Shown piece by piece: positions 25,268 to 35,096 of a DNA stretch of 64,000 bases (position 1 is its first letter; every line of letters starts with the position of its first letter). The position numbers and the translations under genes were made by a program. The DNA is taken from the NCBI RefSeq assembly GCF_000334455.1, contig NZ_BANX01000033.1:62001-126000 (forward strand), in the 5' to 3' direction. This DNA is from Gordonia soli NBRC 108243. GTDB lineage: Bacteria > Actinomycetota > Actinomycetes > Mycobacteriales > Mycobacteriaceae. The notes under the pieces were generated by a model that worked only from the letters and a program-made list of their open reading frames with translations, was not told the origin of the DNA and ran no database searches.

Positions 25268-26024
25268 CGCTCCGCAACTTCGTCATCCGCGCATGTGAGT
25301 AGAGATAGCTGTCGGTGACCGCACCGACCGACGGATCGAGCACACGCCCGACGAAGATCACCGCCGTGCGCCGGATGCCGTGCGCCGACAACGCCTCTGG
25401 CAGACCGGCGAGTGGCGCCCGCACCACCACCTGCTCGGGTCGGGAGGCGAAGGCGACTGTCGCAGTCGGACAGTCGGCACCATAGTGCGGAGTGAGCGAG
25501 GAGACGATCTGTTCGGCGCGATGGGCCGCGAGATGCAATGCCAGCGTGACCCCGGTGGCGGCGAGCTCGTCGAGTCGCTCCCCGTCGGGCATGTCCGTCG
25601 ACAACGTCGACACCCGGGTGATCAGCAGACTCTGCCCGATTCCGGGGACGGTCAGCTCGGTGCCGAGGGCAGCCGCAGCTGCCGCGAAAGCCGGCACACC
25701 CGGGACGATCTCGACCGCGACCCCGTGTCGGGCCAGCTCGCGGATCTGCTCGGTCATGGCCGAGTACACCGACAGGTCGCCGGAGTGGACACGCGCCACG
25801 TCGTGGCCGGCGCGATCGGCGTCGACCATCGCCGTGACGATCTCGTCGAGCGGCATCCGCGCGGTGTCGATCAAGCGCACTCCCGACGGGCTACGCTCGA
25901 GGATCTCGGCGGGAACGAGCGATCCGGCGTACACACAGACACCGCAGCGTCCCAGGAGATCGGCGGCGCGCAGCGTCAACAGGTCAGGGGCTCCCGGTCC
26001 GGCGCCGATGAAGTAGACCGTCAT
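25254..26024 (-). CDS. cobM: Precorrin-4 C11-methyltransferase CobM
   Basis: 256 residues, SAM-dependent tetrapyrrole methylase. YFIGAGPGAPDLLTLRAADLL opens the protein. RVHSGDLSVYSAMTEQ and VEIVPGVPAFAAAAAALG are the SAM-binding loops of this family. It methylates C11 of precorrin-4. The ATG at 26024 overlaps the cobL stop by 4 bases, and the same frame runs open upstream only as a shadow of cobL. The C-terminus runs into cobK. Confidence 0.95.
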   Translation of the reverse strand: MTVYFIGAGPGAPDLLTLRAADLLGRCGVCVYAGSLVPAEILERSPSGVRLIDTARMPLDEIVTAMVDADRAGHDVARVHSGDLSVYSAMTEQIRELARHGVAVEIVPGVPAFAAAAAALGTELTVPGIGQSLLITRVSTLSTDMPDGERLDELAATGVTLALHLAAHRAEQIVSSLTPHYGADCPTATVAFASRPEQVVVRAPLAGLPEALSAHGIRRTAVIFVGRVLDPSVGAVTDSYLYSHARMTKLRSDDQR

Positions 26025-27307
26025 CGGTTCGTGCCGCTCTCGGAGTCCGATGTGTCGACCGGCTTGTCGACGACCCATTGCACGATCGGCAGGGCCGGAC
26101 GCCACGTCGTCATCGTGCCGAGCGCAGCGGCGGTCTCGATCCCGATGCGGCGGAGCATCCCCCCGTGACGGTGGTAGCCGTCGATCACGAGGGCTTGCGT
26201 CTCCAGCGTGACGGCATTGACGACCAGTCGTCCCCCCTCCAGCAACGCCGACCACGCTCCGTCGAAGACCTCGTCGGTGAGGCCGCCGCCGATGAACACG
26301 GTGTCGGGATCCGGCGCCTCGTCGAACGCCTCCGGCGCTGCGCCGCGGACCGACACACGATTGTCGACGCCATGGCGCCGGCTGTTGTCGCGCAACATGT
26401 CCCGACGCTCGTCCGAGGCCTCGAACGCGATGACCCGACCATGCTGGTCCGCGCGCGCCCACTCGATGCCGACGGATCCAGAGCCGGAACCGATGTCCCA
26501 CAGCACCTGCGGACCACCGGGGCGCAACGCGGACACCGACAGCGCCCGGAAGGCCTGCTTCGTGATCTGACCGTCGTGCCGGAAGGCGTCGTCGTCGAGA
26601 CCGGGCATGACCCCTGCACGCGGCCCGACGCAGCCGATCGCGATCACGTTGAGAGCGTCGCCCACCGGGTGCGCCCAGGAGCGGGCGACGCCTTCGACCA
26701 CCCGCTGTCGGTCGCCACCCAACTGCTCGAGAACCGACATCGACGACCAACCGAACCCGTTCGAGCGCAACACCGCTGCCACCGCAGCCGGTGTCGCGGC
26801 ATCGCGACTCAGGATCAGCAGATCCCGACCGTCGGCAAGACGCGGGGCGATGGCCTCGGGTTCCGCGGTGACGAGGCTGACGACCTCGACTCGGGCGAGA
26901 TCCCATCCGAGCAGCGCACACGCCAGGCTCGCCGATGAGACGGCGGGCAGCACCCGGACCCGGTCGCGACCGACGGCACGGACGATGCTGCTGCCCACGC
27001 CGTGGAACATGGGGTCGCCACTGGCGAGGATGTGGATCGGGTGGTCGCCCCTGGGCGACGCGAGCACTTCCGACAGATGCGCCGACATCGGCGACCGCCA
27101 GGTGCGGGTGTCCGCCGACAGCAACGGCAGCAGGTCGATCTGGCGTGGCGACCCGTAGATGACGGATGCACGGGTGAGTTCGTTCTGGGCAGGGATCGTG
27201 AGACCGGCCCACCCGTCGGCGCCGACGCCGACGACCACGAACTCTGGAGCCGCGGGTCCGCTCGCGGTCCCCGCGGCGCGTCCCGGCGCGACGTCGTCGG
27301 CGCTCAT
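26021..27307 (-). CDS. cobL: Precorrin-6Y C5,15-methyltransferase (decarboxylating) CobL
   Basis: 428 residues from ATG 27307. A bifunctional protein: the N-terminal CbiE-like tetrapyrrole methylase (VVVGVGADGWAGL, HILASGDPMFHGVGSS, VLPAVSSASLACALLG) handles C5, and the C-terminal CbiT-like domain (VLWDIGSGSGSVGIEWA, a SAM motif I, at about residue 275) handles C15 and the decarboxylation. The frame extends upstream, but the ATG chosen overlaps the SDR stop (ATGA) and gives the family N-terminus. It is coupled to cobM downstream. Confidence 0.95.
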   Translation of the reverse strand: MSADDVAPGRAAGTASGPAAPEFVVVGVGADGWAGLTIPAQNELTRASVIYGSPRQIDLLPLLSADTRTWRSPMSAHLSEVLASPRGDHPIHILASGDPMFHGVGSSIVRAVGRDRVRVLPAVSSASLACALLGWDLARVEVVSLVTAEPEAIAPRLADGRDLLILSRDAATPAAVAAVLRSNGFGWSSMSVLEQLGGDRQRVVEGVARSWAHPVGDALNVIAIGCVGPRAGVMPGLDDDAFRHDGQITKQAFRALSVSALRPGGPQVLWDIGSGSGSVGIEWARADQHGRVIAFEASDERRDMLRDNSRRHGVDNRVSVRGAAPEAFDEAPDPDTVFIGGGLTDEVFDGAWSALLEGGRLVVNAVTLETQALVIDGYHRHGGMLRRIGIETAAALGTMTTWRPALPIVQWVVDKPVDTSDSESGTNR

Positions 27308-28068
27308 CGCGGCAACCGTCGCCAGATGGTTCGTGGCAGAAGACGCATGCCGACGAACAGCGGGCGGAGCGCCCACGGTATCCACACCTCGCCGCGTCGA
27401 CGCCGATAGGCCTTCGCCACCGCGTCCGCGACCTGACCGGCGTCCACCGACAGCGGGGCGGGCTTCACTCCGGAGTCCATCAGGTCCTTGGTCATTGCGC
27501 CGATGACGAATCCCGGTCGGGCGAGCAGGAGTCGGGCGCCGGTGCCGTGCAGCGCATCGGCCAGACCCGAGGCGAATCCGTCGAGGCCGGCCTTGGTGGA
27601 CCCGTACACGTAGTTCGCTCGGCGGACCCGAATCCCGGCGACCGACGAGAACACGATGATGGTCCCCGATGCCTGTGCTCGAAACGCCGCGGCGAGCGGT
27701 GTGAGGACCGAGATCTGGGCGAGGTAATCCGTGTGGGCGATCTGGAGCGCGTGGGAGACATCGATTTCCGCGCGAGCCTGGTCTCCGAGAATCCCGAATG
27801 CGACGATCGCCGCTTCGACGGGACCATGGGTGCGGAGGAGGTTGTCGATCAGATCGGGGTGCGCGTCGGTCTCGTCGGCGTCGAATCCCACGGTCACCAC
27901 CTCGGCTGCGCCGGCCGCGACGAGTGCGGCGCGTTGATCGTCGAGGTCGTCGGGTCGGCGGGCGGCGAGCACCACGGTCCGGCCGGCGGCGAGACGGGCG
28001 GCCAGTTCGAGGCCGATCTCGCTGCGTCCGCCGAAGAGCAGGATGCTGCCGAGTGCGTCGTCAGCCAT
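27304..28068 (-). CDS. DprE2-like short-chain dehydrogenase in the cob operon
   Basis: 254 residues. The cofactor loop is [17 protein letters not shown] rather than the classical TGxxxGIG. Together with [19 protein letters not shown] (YxxxK active site) and the C-terminal [22 protein letters not shown], this is the layout of DprE2, the reductase of decaprenylphosphoryl-arabinose synthesis. The genuine dprE2 normally sits beside dprE1 in the arabinan locus, and M. tuberculosis also has an SDR (Rv2073c) here beside cobL. I therefore treat it as a paralogue of unknown substrate. The stop overlaps the cobL start. Confidence 0.85.
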   Translation of the reverse strand: MADDALGSILLFGGRSEIGLELAARLAAGRTVVLAARRPDDLDDQRAALVAAGAAEVVTVGFDADETDAHPDLIDNLLRTHGPVEAAIVAFGILGDQARAEIDVSHALQIAHTDYLAQISVLTPLAAAFRAQASGTIIVFSSVAGIRVRRANYVYGSTKAGLDGFASGLADALHGTGARLLLARPGFVIGAMTKDLMDSGVKPAPLSVDAGQVADAVAKAYRRRRGEVWIPWALRPLFVGMRLLPRTIWRRLPR

Positions 28069-28137
28069 GCATGCAGTATCGCACCCGGATCCGCTCCGCT
28101 CACCGACCGGGCGCGACCGCTCGACCAGGACGGTGGA

Positions 28138-28143
28138 TACGGT
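28138..28143 (+). promoter_or_regulatory. -10 box of the split-barrel reductase gene
   Basis: TACGGT, seven bases, then ATG 28151: a leaderless arrangement. Confidence 0.5.
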
Positions 28144-28150
28144 GGTGGCC

Positions 28151-28552
28151 ATGACCCGCACCCCGGCCGATCTCAGCGCGGATGCCCTCGAATTCCTGCG
28201 TGAGCGCCATCTGGCGAGCCTGACGACCCTGCGCGCCGACGGGACACCGCACGTGGTGGCGGTCGGCTTCACCTTCGACCCCGAGTCCGGAATCGCACGG
28301 GTGATCACCTCGGACGGCAACCAGAAGGTCCGCAACGTCGAGCGGGGTGGTCACGCCGCGCTCAATCACGTGGACGGCCCACGGTGGATCACCCTGGACG
28401 GACCAGCAGTGATCCGTCGCGAGCCCGAGCAGGTGGCCGACGCCGAACGCCGCTATGCGCAGCGGTATCGAGAGCCGAAGCCCAATCCTCGGCGCGTGGT
28501 GATCGAGGTGACGGTCGGCCGGATCATCGGGTCACGGTCGCTGCTCGGCTGA
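28151..28552 (+). CDS. F420/flavin split-barrel reductase (FDOR, PNPOx-like)
   Basis: 133 residues, the size of the small pyridoxamine-phosphate-oxidase-like split-barrel proteins. [27 protein letters not shown] is the conserved opening strand pair. [17 protein letters not shown] supplies the phosphate-binding basic residues, and the C-terminal [13 protein letters not shown] closes the barrel. The syntenic M. tuberculosis protein Rv2074 is an F420H2-dependent biliverdin reductase, and this gene occupies the same place divergent from the cob-operon SDR. The same activity is likely but not proven here. Confidence 0.87.
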   Translation: MTRTPADLSADALEFLRERHLASLTTLRADGTPHVVAVGFTFDPESGIARVITSDGNQKVRNVERGGHAALNHVDGPRWITLDGPAVIRREPEQVADAERRYAQRYREPKPNPRRVVIEVTVGRIIGSRSLLG

Positions 28553-28633
28553 TGCCGTCCCGGTTGGCGTACCGGTAGTTCCTGCCGCCGGCCCGGACTT
28601 GCGGGTGCACGACCGTGACGGTCCTGCAGCGGC

Positions 28634-29788
28634 TCAGAGGATCACCAATTCGTGGGGGCGCGTGTTGACCGCCTCCGCTCCGTCATCGGTGACGATCACG
28701 ATGTCCTCGATCCGGGCGCCCCACTCTCCCGGGAAGTACACGCCGGGTTCGACGCTGAACGCCATCCCCGGTCGGAGCGTGAGCGCGTTACCGCCGACGA
28801 TGTAGGGCTCCTCGTGCACCGACAGACCGATGCCGTGGCCGGTGCGATGGATGAACTGATCTCCGAGGCCGGCTGCGACGAGTGGGTCCCGCGCGGCGGC
28901 GTCGATCGACTCGGCGCTGACCCCCGGTCGCACCGCGGAGACCGAGGCGCGTTGGGCAGCGAGCAGGGCCGCGTAGGCGTCGACGATCCGCGCCGTCGGT
29001 TCTCGGAACGCGTAGGTGCGCGTCGAGTCCGAGTTGTAGCCGGGTTCGACGGGTCCACCGATGTCGATGACGACGACGTCGTCCTGCTCGATGACACGAT
29101 CGGAGAACTCGTGGTGCGGGTCGGCACCGTGCGGGCCCGACCCGACGATGATGAACGCCGCCTCCGTGTGCCCCTCCGCAAGTATCGCTGCCCGGATGTC
29201 ATCGGCGACCGCACGTTCGGTGCGGCCGGGCCGCAACCATTCACCCATACGCGCGTGCACCCGATCGATCGCCGCGCCGGCTCGGCGCAAGGCCTCGATC
29301 TCCGCGTCGTCCTTGATCATCCGCAGTTCGCGCAGGACGTCGGTGGCGAGCCGCGGTGTGGTTCCGATCCGATCGGCGAACGGGACCACGTGCAGGGCGG
29401 GCAACGAATCCGACACGGCGACACGAGGTGCCGACGCCAGCTCGACGAGAGCGCGGGTATGGGGATCCTCGCCGTCCACCCAGTCGTCGACCTCGATCTC
29501 GAGGTCGGCGATGGCCGAGTCCTGGACCGAGGCCAGTTCGAGGCGGGCGACGACCAACCGTGGCGTCGCCGCGGACCCGGCCGCCGGGATGACCAGGGCG
29601 GTGAGCCGCTCGAATGTGTCGGCGCGAGAACCGGTGAGATATCGCAGATCCGGGCCGGGGCCGACGATGAGCGCGTCGAGTCCGACCTGTGCCGTGAGAT
29701 CGGCCGCACGCGCCACACGATCCCGATAAACCTCCGAGGGGAATCGCGTCGGTGCGCCGGCGACGGTGTCCGCGTGCGAGGAAGACAT
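28634..29788 (-). CDS. pepE: Xaa-Pro aminopeptidase/dipeptidase (M24 family)
   Basis: 384 residues. N-terminal creatinase-like domain (RVARAADLTAQVGLDALIVGPGPDLRYLTG) followed by the pita-bread catalytic domain. The five metal ligands are apparent as Asp in VVIDIGGPVEPG, Asp in YNSDSTRTY, His in HRTGHGIGLSVHEEPYI, Glu in MAFSVEPGVYFPGEWG and Glu in ARIEDIVIV. It cleaves N-terminal residues before proline, in the cytoplasm. The ATG follows TAGGGT by 6 bases, so the message is probably leaderless. Synteny with Rv2089c supports the name. Confidence 0.93.
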   Translation of the reverse strand: MSSSHADTVAGAPTRFPSEVYRDRVARAADLTAQVGLDALIVGPGPDLRYLTGSRADTFERLTALVIPAAGSAATPRLVVARLELASVQDSAIADLEIEVDDWVDGEDPHTRALVELASAPRVAVSDSLPALHVVPFADRIGTTPRLATDVLRELRMIKDDAEIEALRRAGAAIDRVHARMGEWLRPGRTERAVADDIRAAILAEGHTEAAFIIVGSGPHGADPHHEFSDRVIEQDDVVVIDIGGPVEPGYNSDSTRTYAFREPTARIVDAYAALLAAQRASVSAVRPGVSAESIDAAARDPLVAAGLGDQFIHRTGHGIGLSVHEEPYIVGGNALTLRPGMAFSVEPGVYFPGEWGARIEDIVIVTDDGAEAVNTRPHELVIL

Positions 29789-29794
29789 GAGCGC

Positions 29795-29800
29795 ACCCTA
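29795..29800 (-). promoter_or_regulatory. -10 box of pepE
   Basis: TAGGGT lies six bases upstream of the ATG at 29788. Confidence 0.5.
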
Positions 29801-29867
29801 CGCCGATCCGCTCGACACCATCTGCTCGGTGATGGTCCAGCGTGCGCGGAAGTGACAGAGTTGGCAC

Positions 29868-30836
29868 ATGCCTGGATCGCTGATGCTCCTCGACGGAGCA
29901 AGTCTCTGGTTCCGTTCGTTCTTCGCGCTGCCGGAGAAGATGACCGCGCCTGACGGTCGACCGGTGAACGCGGTGCGCGGCTTCGTCGACACCATCGCGA
30001 ACCTCGTGACCCGCGAACAGCCGACCCGGTTGGTGGTGTGCCTCGACCTGGATTGGCGACCGGCCTTCCGCACCGACCTGATCCCGTCCTACAAGGCACA
30101 CCGGGTCGCCGAGTCCGCACCGGCCGGTGCCGACTCCCCCGACGTCGAAGAGGTTCCGGACACCTTGACCCCACAGGTCGAGATGATTCTCGACGTCCTT
30201 CGCGCTGCGGGGATCGCGACGTCGGGTGCCGAAGGCTGTGAGGCCGACGACGTCATCGGAACGCTCGCACACGAGGAGGCCGTCGACTCCGTCCTCGTCG
30301 TCAGTGGCGACCGAGACCTGCTGCAGGTGGTCGCCGACGATCCCGTCGAGGTGCGGGTGCTGTACGTCGGGCGTGGGCTCGCCAAGGCCGAGAAACTGGG
30401 CCCGGTCGAGGTCGCCGACAAATACGGGGTCCCGGTCGGGCGGGCGGGTATCGCCTACGCCGAGATGTCGATGCTGCGGGGCGATCCCTCGGACGGACTG
30501 CCCGGGGTCCCGGGAATCGGCGAGAAGACCGCCGCCAAGTTGATCACCGAGTACGGCGATCTGGATGCGCTCGAAATCGCGGCCGGTGACCCGTCGTCCA
30601 CGTTGGCGAAGCGGGCGCGGTCGTCCATCGTCGACTCGTCCGACTACCTGACGGCGGCTCGCACGGTCGTCCTGGTGCGGACGGACGCCGAGACCATCGA
30701 CAGTTCTGACGACGATCGGTTGCCCAGTGCGCCGGTTGATCCGGAAGCCCTGGCCAATCTGGTCGAGAGCCTGGGTATCGGCGGCTCGGTGGGGCGGCTG
30801 GCGAAAGCTCTCGACTGGGAGTTCTCGGCCGACTGA
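29868..30836 (+). CDS. 5'-3' exonuclease (PolA N-domain/FEN-like)
   Basis: 322 residues, the standalone FEN superfamily exonuclease form. Metal-binding acidic clusters are [28 protein letters not shown] (with the arch residues YKAHR), [13 protein letters not shown] and [12 protein letters not shown]. The H3TH DNA-binding helix pair is [16 protein letters not shown]. It trims RNA or 5' flaps during replication and repair. A homologue (Rv2090) lies at the same place in M. tuberculosis, beside pepE. A CAGAGT box six bases before the ATG may make it leaderless. Confidence 0.93.
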   Translation: MPGSLMLLDGASLWFRSFFALPEKMTAPDGRPVNAVRGFVDTIANLVTREQPTRLVVCLDLDWRPAFRTDLIPSYKAHRVAESAPAGADSPDVEEVPDTLTPQVEMILDVLRAAGIATSGAEGCEADDVIGTLAHEEAVDSVLVVSGDRDLLQVVADDPVEVRVLYVGRGLAKAEKLGPVEVADKYGVPVGRAGIAYAEMSMLRGDPSDGLPGVPGIGEKTAAKLITEYGDLDALEIAAGDPSSTLAKRARSSIVDSSDYLTAARTVVLVRTDAETIDSSDDDRLPSAPVDPEALANLVESLGIGGSVGRLAKALDWEFSAD

Positions 30837-30870
30837 CCTGACCCGGGTCGAGCGGTGGCGCTTGCGTACC

Positions 30871-30900
30871 CGTGGTGACCCGGGCCTGCGGGTCACCACG
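30871..30900. terminator. Strong bidirectional terminator hairpin
   Basis: CGTGGTGACCCG and CGGGTCACCACG form a perfect 12-bp stem around GGCCTG, centred in the 71-base convergent gap between the exonuclease and the DUF4333 gene. No T-run on either side. Confidence 0.7.
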
Positions 30901-30907
30901 CACACGA

Positions 30908-31903
30908 TCAGCTCGTCGGTCGCCCGACCTCGTACTTGCCCTCGTCGTCGAGGAATGTGACCGTGACCTTCTGCGGCTGACCGCCGACGGTCACCGAGCA
31001 CGAGAAGGAATTGCCCTTCTTGACCCGCTGTCCGGACGGGCAGGAGACATTGGTGACCTCGGTGGCCTGGTAGTCGTCGGTGAGGACGCTCTTGACACCG
31101 TCCTGGGCAGCGTCCTGCGAGAGGTTCTTCGGGGCCCAACCCGGAAGCCAGAACGCGGTGATCACGACTATCGCGGCGGCGACGATCAGAAGGCCGCCAC
31201 CCGCGAAGAACAGGGTTCGCAGCCCCTTGTTGGACGAGCCGGTCGACGACATCGCAGCGAACTGATCGTTGGCGTACTGGCCGCCGAAACCCGGCTGCTG
31301 ACCTGGCTGACCGAACTGTCCCGGCTGCTGGCCGAACTGACCTGGCTGACCGTACTGTCCCGGCTGCTGACCGAATCCGCCAGGTGCCTGCTGGGTCGCC
31401 GAGTACTGGCCGGGTTGCCCGTACTGTCCCGGCTGTTGGCCGAACTGACCTGGCTGACCGTATTGTCCTGGCTGCTGACCCGGCTGACCGTACTGTCCGG
31501 GCTGCAGATACCCGGGCTGCGGCTGCTGACCGTACTGCGGAGGTTGCTGTCCGTACTGGGGCCCGGCGGCAGACTGGGGCCCGGGGGCAGACTGGGGACC
31601 GCCGGCGGGTTGCTGACCGAACTGACCGGGCTGGCCATATGCGTTGTCGTACTGCGGTATGGGGCCGCCCGCGGCGGGTGCCGCCGTGGTGGGCGGGGCT
31701 GCCGGCGGCTGTACACCCGGCGCCCGGGACTGCGGGGGCTGGGCGGCAGAGCGCTGCGACACGGTCGTCGAGTCGGGGTTGCCGCTCTGTTCCGGGATGT
31801 TCACCACCTCGGTCTTCCCTGCATCGTCACCCGCAGGCGTGGTGGGACGGGTCGGCTCGTTCGGATCGCCCTGCGCCGCAGTCGGATCCTGGGGGTCGGT
31901 CAT
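30908..31903 (-). CDS. Membrane-anchored DUF4333 protein with Q/G/Y/P-rich repeats
   Basis: 331 residues. The first ~205 residues are low-complexity, with many [18 protein letters not shown] repeats. One membrane helix follows ([22 protein letters not shown], about 230-250) and then an extracytoplasmic DUF4333 domain with two cysteines ([19 protein letters not shown]) likely to form a disulfide. The repeats would be cytoplasmic. The topology parallels the syntenic Rv2091c-type protein of M. tuberculosis. Function unknown. The start has a CGGGAGAG ribosome-binding site. Confidence 0.85.
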   Translation of the reverse strand: MTDPQDPTAAQGDPNEPTRPTTPAGDDAGKTEVVNIPEQSGNPDSTTVSQRSAAQPPQSRAPGVQPPAAPPTTAAPAAGGPIPQYDNAYGQPGQFGQQPAGGPQSAPGPQSAAGPQYGQQPPQYGQQPQPGYLQPGQYGQPGQQPGQYGQPGQFGQQPGQYGQPGQYSATQQAPGGFGQQPGQYGQPGQFGQQPGQFGQPGQQPGFGGQYANDQFAAMSSTGSSNKGLRTLFFAGGGLLIVAAAIVVITAFWLPGWAPKNLSQDAAQDGVKSVLTDDYQATEVTNVSCPSGQRVKKGNSFSCSVTVGGQPQKVTVTFLDDEGKYEVGRPTS

Positions 31904-32129
31904 ACGTCTCTCCCGCTCTTCCGGGGCCGTCGCCCCCGGTTCGATGACAGTGAGGCCGGAGCGACCCGACTGGTCCGCGTGACCGCGGCGACCGGGAGCC
32001 CGACATGCGTGGAGAACGTTACCTCAGCGGCCGGGCACATTCACTGAGCGACCTGCACCGCAACCGTCGACGAGAGCCGGGCACGACCCCCTCGCCGATG
32101 TCCGTTGTGCGAGGTTCTCCAGCGGTTGA

Positions 32130-35093
32130 TCAGCCCAGCTCGACTGCGACGACGCCCCGTCGGATGGCGGTGACCGCCGCACGTGCGGTGGCCGCCACCG
32201 GCGCATCGTCGTCCGCACCCAGGCGGATCTGCTCGAGGAGATCGATCACCTGTCGATTCCACCGGACGAAGTCGCCGGGCGAGAGCAACTGTCCGCGTTC
32301 GCCCGCCGCAGCAAGCGACTCGGCCAGAGACCGCCCGGATGCCCAGAGCGACACCGCAACCGAGAACCCGGTGTCGGGTTCACGCGTCGCCGGGACCTTG
32401 TGGCGACGCTCGGTCTCGGTGACCGTTCGCCAGGTCGCGACGGTGTCGGCGAGTGCCGTCCGCAGTGACGCGCTACCGGGCATGACATCGGCACCGGCGA
32501 AGCTCTCCCGACGGGACTCGAACACCAGGGCTGCCACCACCGCGGCCAGTTCTGCCGGAGCGAGTCCCTGCCACACACCGGCACGAAGGCACTCGGTGAC
32601 CACCAGATCACTCTCGGAATAGATTCGGCTGAGTAGATGACCCGTCGGTGTGACCGACATCCTCGGTCCCTCGGGCCCGTCGGGCAGCCGTTCCAGATAG
32701 CCGAGTTCGGTGAGCACGCCGACGACGCGGTCGAAGCTGGTGCCCAGGGTCGAGGTCCGGTCGCCGATGACACGCTCGGCCGTGACGATCTCGCGGACCA
32801 CCCGGTTGCGGCGCTCGGCGAGGCGGAACAGCTCGTCGTCGTTGCCGAGCCCATGCGCGGGATGCGCACGCAGCTCTGATCGCAACGCGGCCAGTTCACG
32901 ATCGTCGGCCGCCTGGGCGCGCTTCTTTCCGCGCCCCTTGGGGAGCTCGATACCGGTCGACCGCAGAGCCGAGGCCAGATCGCGACGACCCCTACCGGTT
33001 CGCCGATCGATGTGTTTGGCCAACCGCATGTGGCCGAGGACCTCGGGTGGGTTCACGAAGTCGCGGACACCGACGCGACCGCACCACGCGTCCTCACCGA
33101 GGACCAGTGGCTTGGGGTCCACCGCGTTCGTGGCAGGTTCGAGGACCACGGCCACGCCGCGGTGCCGGTTACCGTGCAATCCGATGACCTGTCCTCGCTT
33201 GAGTGCGCCGAGGTCGGCAACGGTGGACTCCTGCGACTCGACCCGACGGTGGAACTTGAGGTCGCGTTCCCGGCGCCGGATGTCCTCGCGCAGTTGCACG
33301 TAGCCGAGGAAGCCGTCGTATTGTCCAGGGCCGTGCTTGCGCGTATCGGCGCCGCTGGACGGATTCGTCGCCGACGACCTCAGCTCGCGCGAGTCGCCTC
33401 CGGGCCGCTCGCCGTCGGAACCGTCGTCGTCGGAGTCGAGCTCGCCACCGGCGGTCAACCCCCGACGGATCGCCGCATTGGCCAACTCCACATCCAGTTT
33501 GCGTAGCGCGCGACGCGCCTCGTCGACCTTGCGTGCCTGACCGACGACCGAACGGTCGGCCTGGAACTGGGCGAACGAACGATCGAGCAGTTCTCGCGAT
33601 CCCGCCAGCCCGACGCGGCCGATCAGGTTGACCGCCATGTTGTACTCCGGCGCGAACGAACTGCGCAGGGGAAAGGTACGAGCACCGGCGAGACCTGCAA
33701 CCTGATCGGGTACCAACTCCGGCGTCCACACGACCACGGCATGGCCCTCGACGTCGATGCCCCGCCGACCCGCTCGTCCGGTCAGCTGGGTGAACTCCCC
33801 CGGTGTCAGGTCGACGTGCGCTTCGCCGTTGAACTTCACCAGCCGCTCGAGCACCACCGACCGAGCCGGCATGTTGATGCCCAGAGCCAATGTCTCGGTG
33901 GCGAAGACGACCTTCACCAATCCGTTGACGAACAGCTCCTCGACCGCGTGCCGAAATGTCGGGAGCAGTCCGGCATGGTGGGCCGCGAGCCCTCGACGCA
34001 GGCCGGCGCGCCACGCGTCGACACCGAGGATGTCCTCGTCGGCAGGCGACAGATCGGCGAGGTGACGATCCACCACCACGTCGACTGCCGCGGACTCCTC
34101 CGGCGTCAACAGCGACAGTCCGGAGCGCAGGCACTGTGTGAGTGCACCGTCGCACCCCGCCCGCGAGAAGATGAATGCGATGGCCGGCAGCAGTCCGTCG
34201 CGATCCAGCCGGGCCACCACATCCGGTCGCGACGGTGGCCGGTTGCCCCGACCACCTCGACGCGCGGGCCCGCCGGAGCGTCCGCGTTGTCCCCGGCCGC
34301 GATCGTTGCCGGAGCCGTCGTCGGTGGTGAGAATCCGGTGCCGGATGTAGCGCTTGAGTTCGGGGTTCACCCCGGGACGCCCCGTGCCGCCGGTCGGTGG
34401 CTCGAAGAGGTCGAACAGCCGGTTGCCGACCAGCATGTGCTGAGAGAGCGGTACCGGGCGGTGCTCGTCGACGATCACCGCGGTGTCACCGCGAACAGTC
34501 TGGATCCAGTCGCCGAACTCCTCGGCATTGCTGACCGTCGCCGACAGGCTGACCACCCGTACCGACGGGGCAAGATGCAGGATGACCTCCTCCCAGACCG
34601 CGCCGCGGAAGCGGTCGGCGAGGAAGTGCACCTCGTCCATCACCACATACGAGAGGCCGCGCAGCGCCGGCGATCCGGCGTAGATCATGTTGCGGACGAC
34701 CTCGGTGGTCATCACCACGACCGGCGCACCGGCGTTGATCGAATTGTCGCCGGTCAGCAGACCCACCGACTCCTCGCCGTGGACGGCCACCAGATCGGCG
34801 TACTTCTGGTTGCTCAGCGCCTTGATCGGTGTCGTGTAGAAGCACTTGGTCCCGGTCGCCAGGGCCATGTGGACGGCGAACTCGCCGACGATGGTCTTGC
34901 CTGCACCGGTGGGTGCGCACACGAGAACCCCGTGTCCGGCCTCTAGCGCCACACACGCCCGACGCTGGAAATCATCGAGCTGGAATCGCAGTCGGGCACT
35001 GAACCGATCCAGTTCGGGAAGGGGGGCGGCTGCGGGGACCGACGCCGACCGGTGTTCGCCGTCCGTGCCGGGCCCGCGATCAGAAGAGGTCAT
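32130..35093 (-). CDS. helY: HelY-type DEAD/DEVH-box RNA helicase (Ski2/Mtr4-like)
   Basis: 987 residues. Walker A at 60-67 (APTGAGKT), motif Ia TTPIKALSNQKYADL, DEVH box at 153-156 (VMDEVHFLADRFRG), SLSATVSNAEEFGDWI, then helicase C with GINMPARSVVLERLVKFNG and LTGRAGRRGIDVEGHAVV. An Arg/Gly-rich insertion lies near residues 265-290 and a DSHCT-type helical C-terminus closes the protein. It unwinds structured RNA, probably for decay. It is 4 bases after tatC's end in the opposite reading order, so tatA-tatC-helY form one operon, as in mycobacteria. Confidence 0.95.
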   Translation of the reverse strand: MTSSDRGPGTDGEHRSASVPAAAPLPELDRFSARLRFQLDDFQRRACVALEAGHGVLVCAPTGAGKTIVGEFAVHMALATGTKCFYTTPIKALSNQKYADLVAVHGEESVGLLTGDNSINAGAPVVVMTTEVVRNMIYAGSPALRGLSYVVMDEVHFLADRFRGAVWEEVILHLAPSVRVVSLSATVSNAEEFGDWIQTVRGDTAVIVDEHRPVPLSQHMLVGNRLFDLFEPPTGGTGRPGVNPELKRYIRHRILTTDDGSGNDRGRGQRGRSGGPARRGGRGNRPPSRPDVVARLDRDGLLPAIAFIFSRAGCDGALTQCLRSGLSLLTPEESAAVDVVVDRHLADLSPADEDILGVDAWRAGLRRGLAAHHAGLLPTFRHAVEELFVNGLVKVVFATETLALGINMPARSVVLERLVKFNGEAHVDLTPGEFTQLTGRAGRRGIDVEGHAVVVWTPELVPDQVAGLAGARTFPLRSSFAPEYNMAVNLIGRVGLAGSRELLDRSFAQFQADRSVVGQARKVDEARRALRKLDVELANAAIRRGLTAGGELDSDDDGSDGERPGGDSRELRSSATNPSSGADTRKHGPGQYDGFLGYVQLREDIRRRERDLKFHRRVESQESTVADLGALKRGQVIGLHGNRHRGVAVVLEPATNAVDPKPLVLGEDAWCGRVGVRDFVNPPEVLGHMRLAKHIDRRTGRGRRDLASALRSTGIELPKGRGKKRAQAADDRELAALRSELRAHPAHGLGNDDELFRLAERRNRVVREIVTAERVIGDRTSTLGTSFDRVVGVLTELGYLERLPDGPEGPRMSVTPTGHLLSRIYSESDLVVTECLRAGVWQGLAPAELAAVVAALVFESRRESFAGADVMPGSASLRTALADTVATWRTVTETERRHKVPATREPDTGFSVAVSLWASGRSLAESLAAAGERGQLLSPGDFVRWNRQVIDLLEQIRLGADDDAPVAATARAAVTAIRRGVVAVELG

Positions 35094-35096
35094 CCC

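Noticed and set aside
27304..28068. Naming the SDR dprE2
   Set aside because: The true dprE2 is part of the arabinan locus next to dprE1, and this copy sits in the cob operon, so only DprE2-like is justified.
29241..31139. 632-codon minus-strand frame through pepE and the exonuclease
   Set aside because: It overlaps two genes with complete active sites and is Arg/Gly-rich with no motif.
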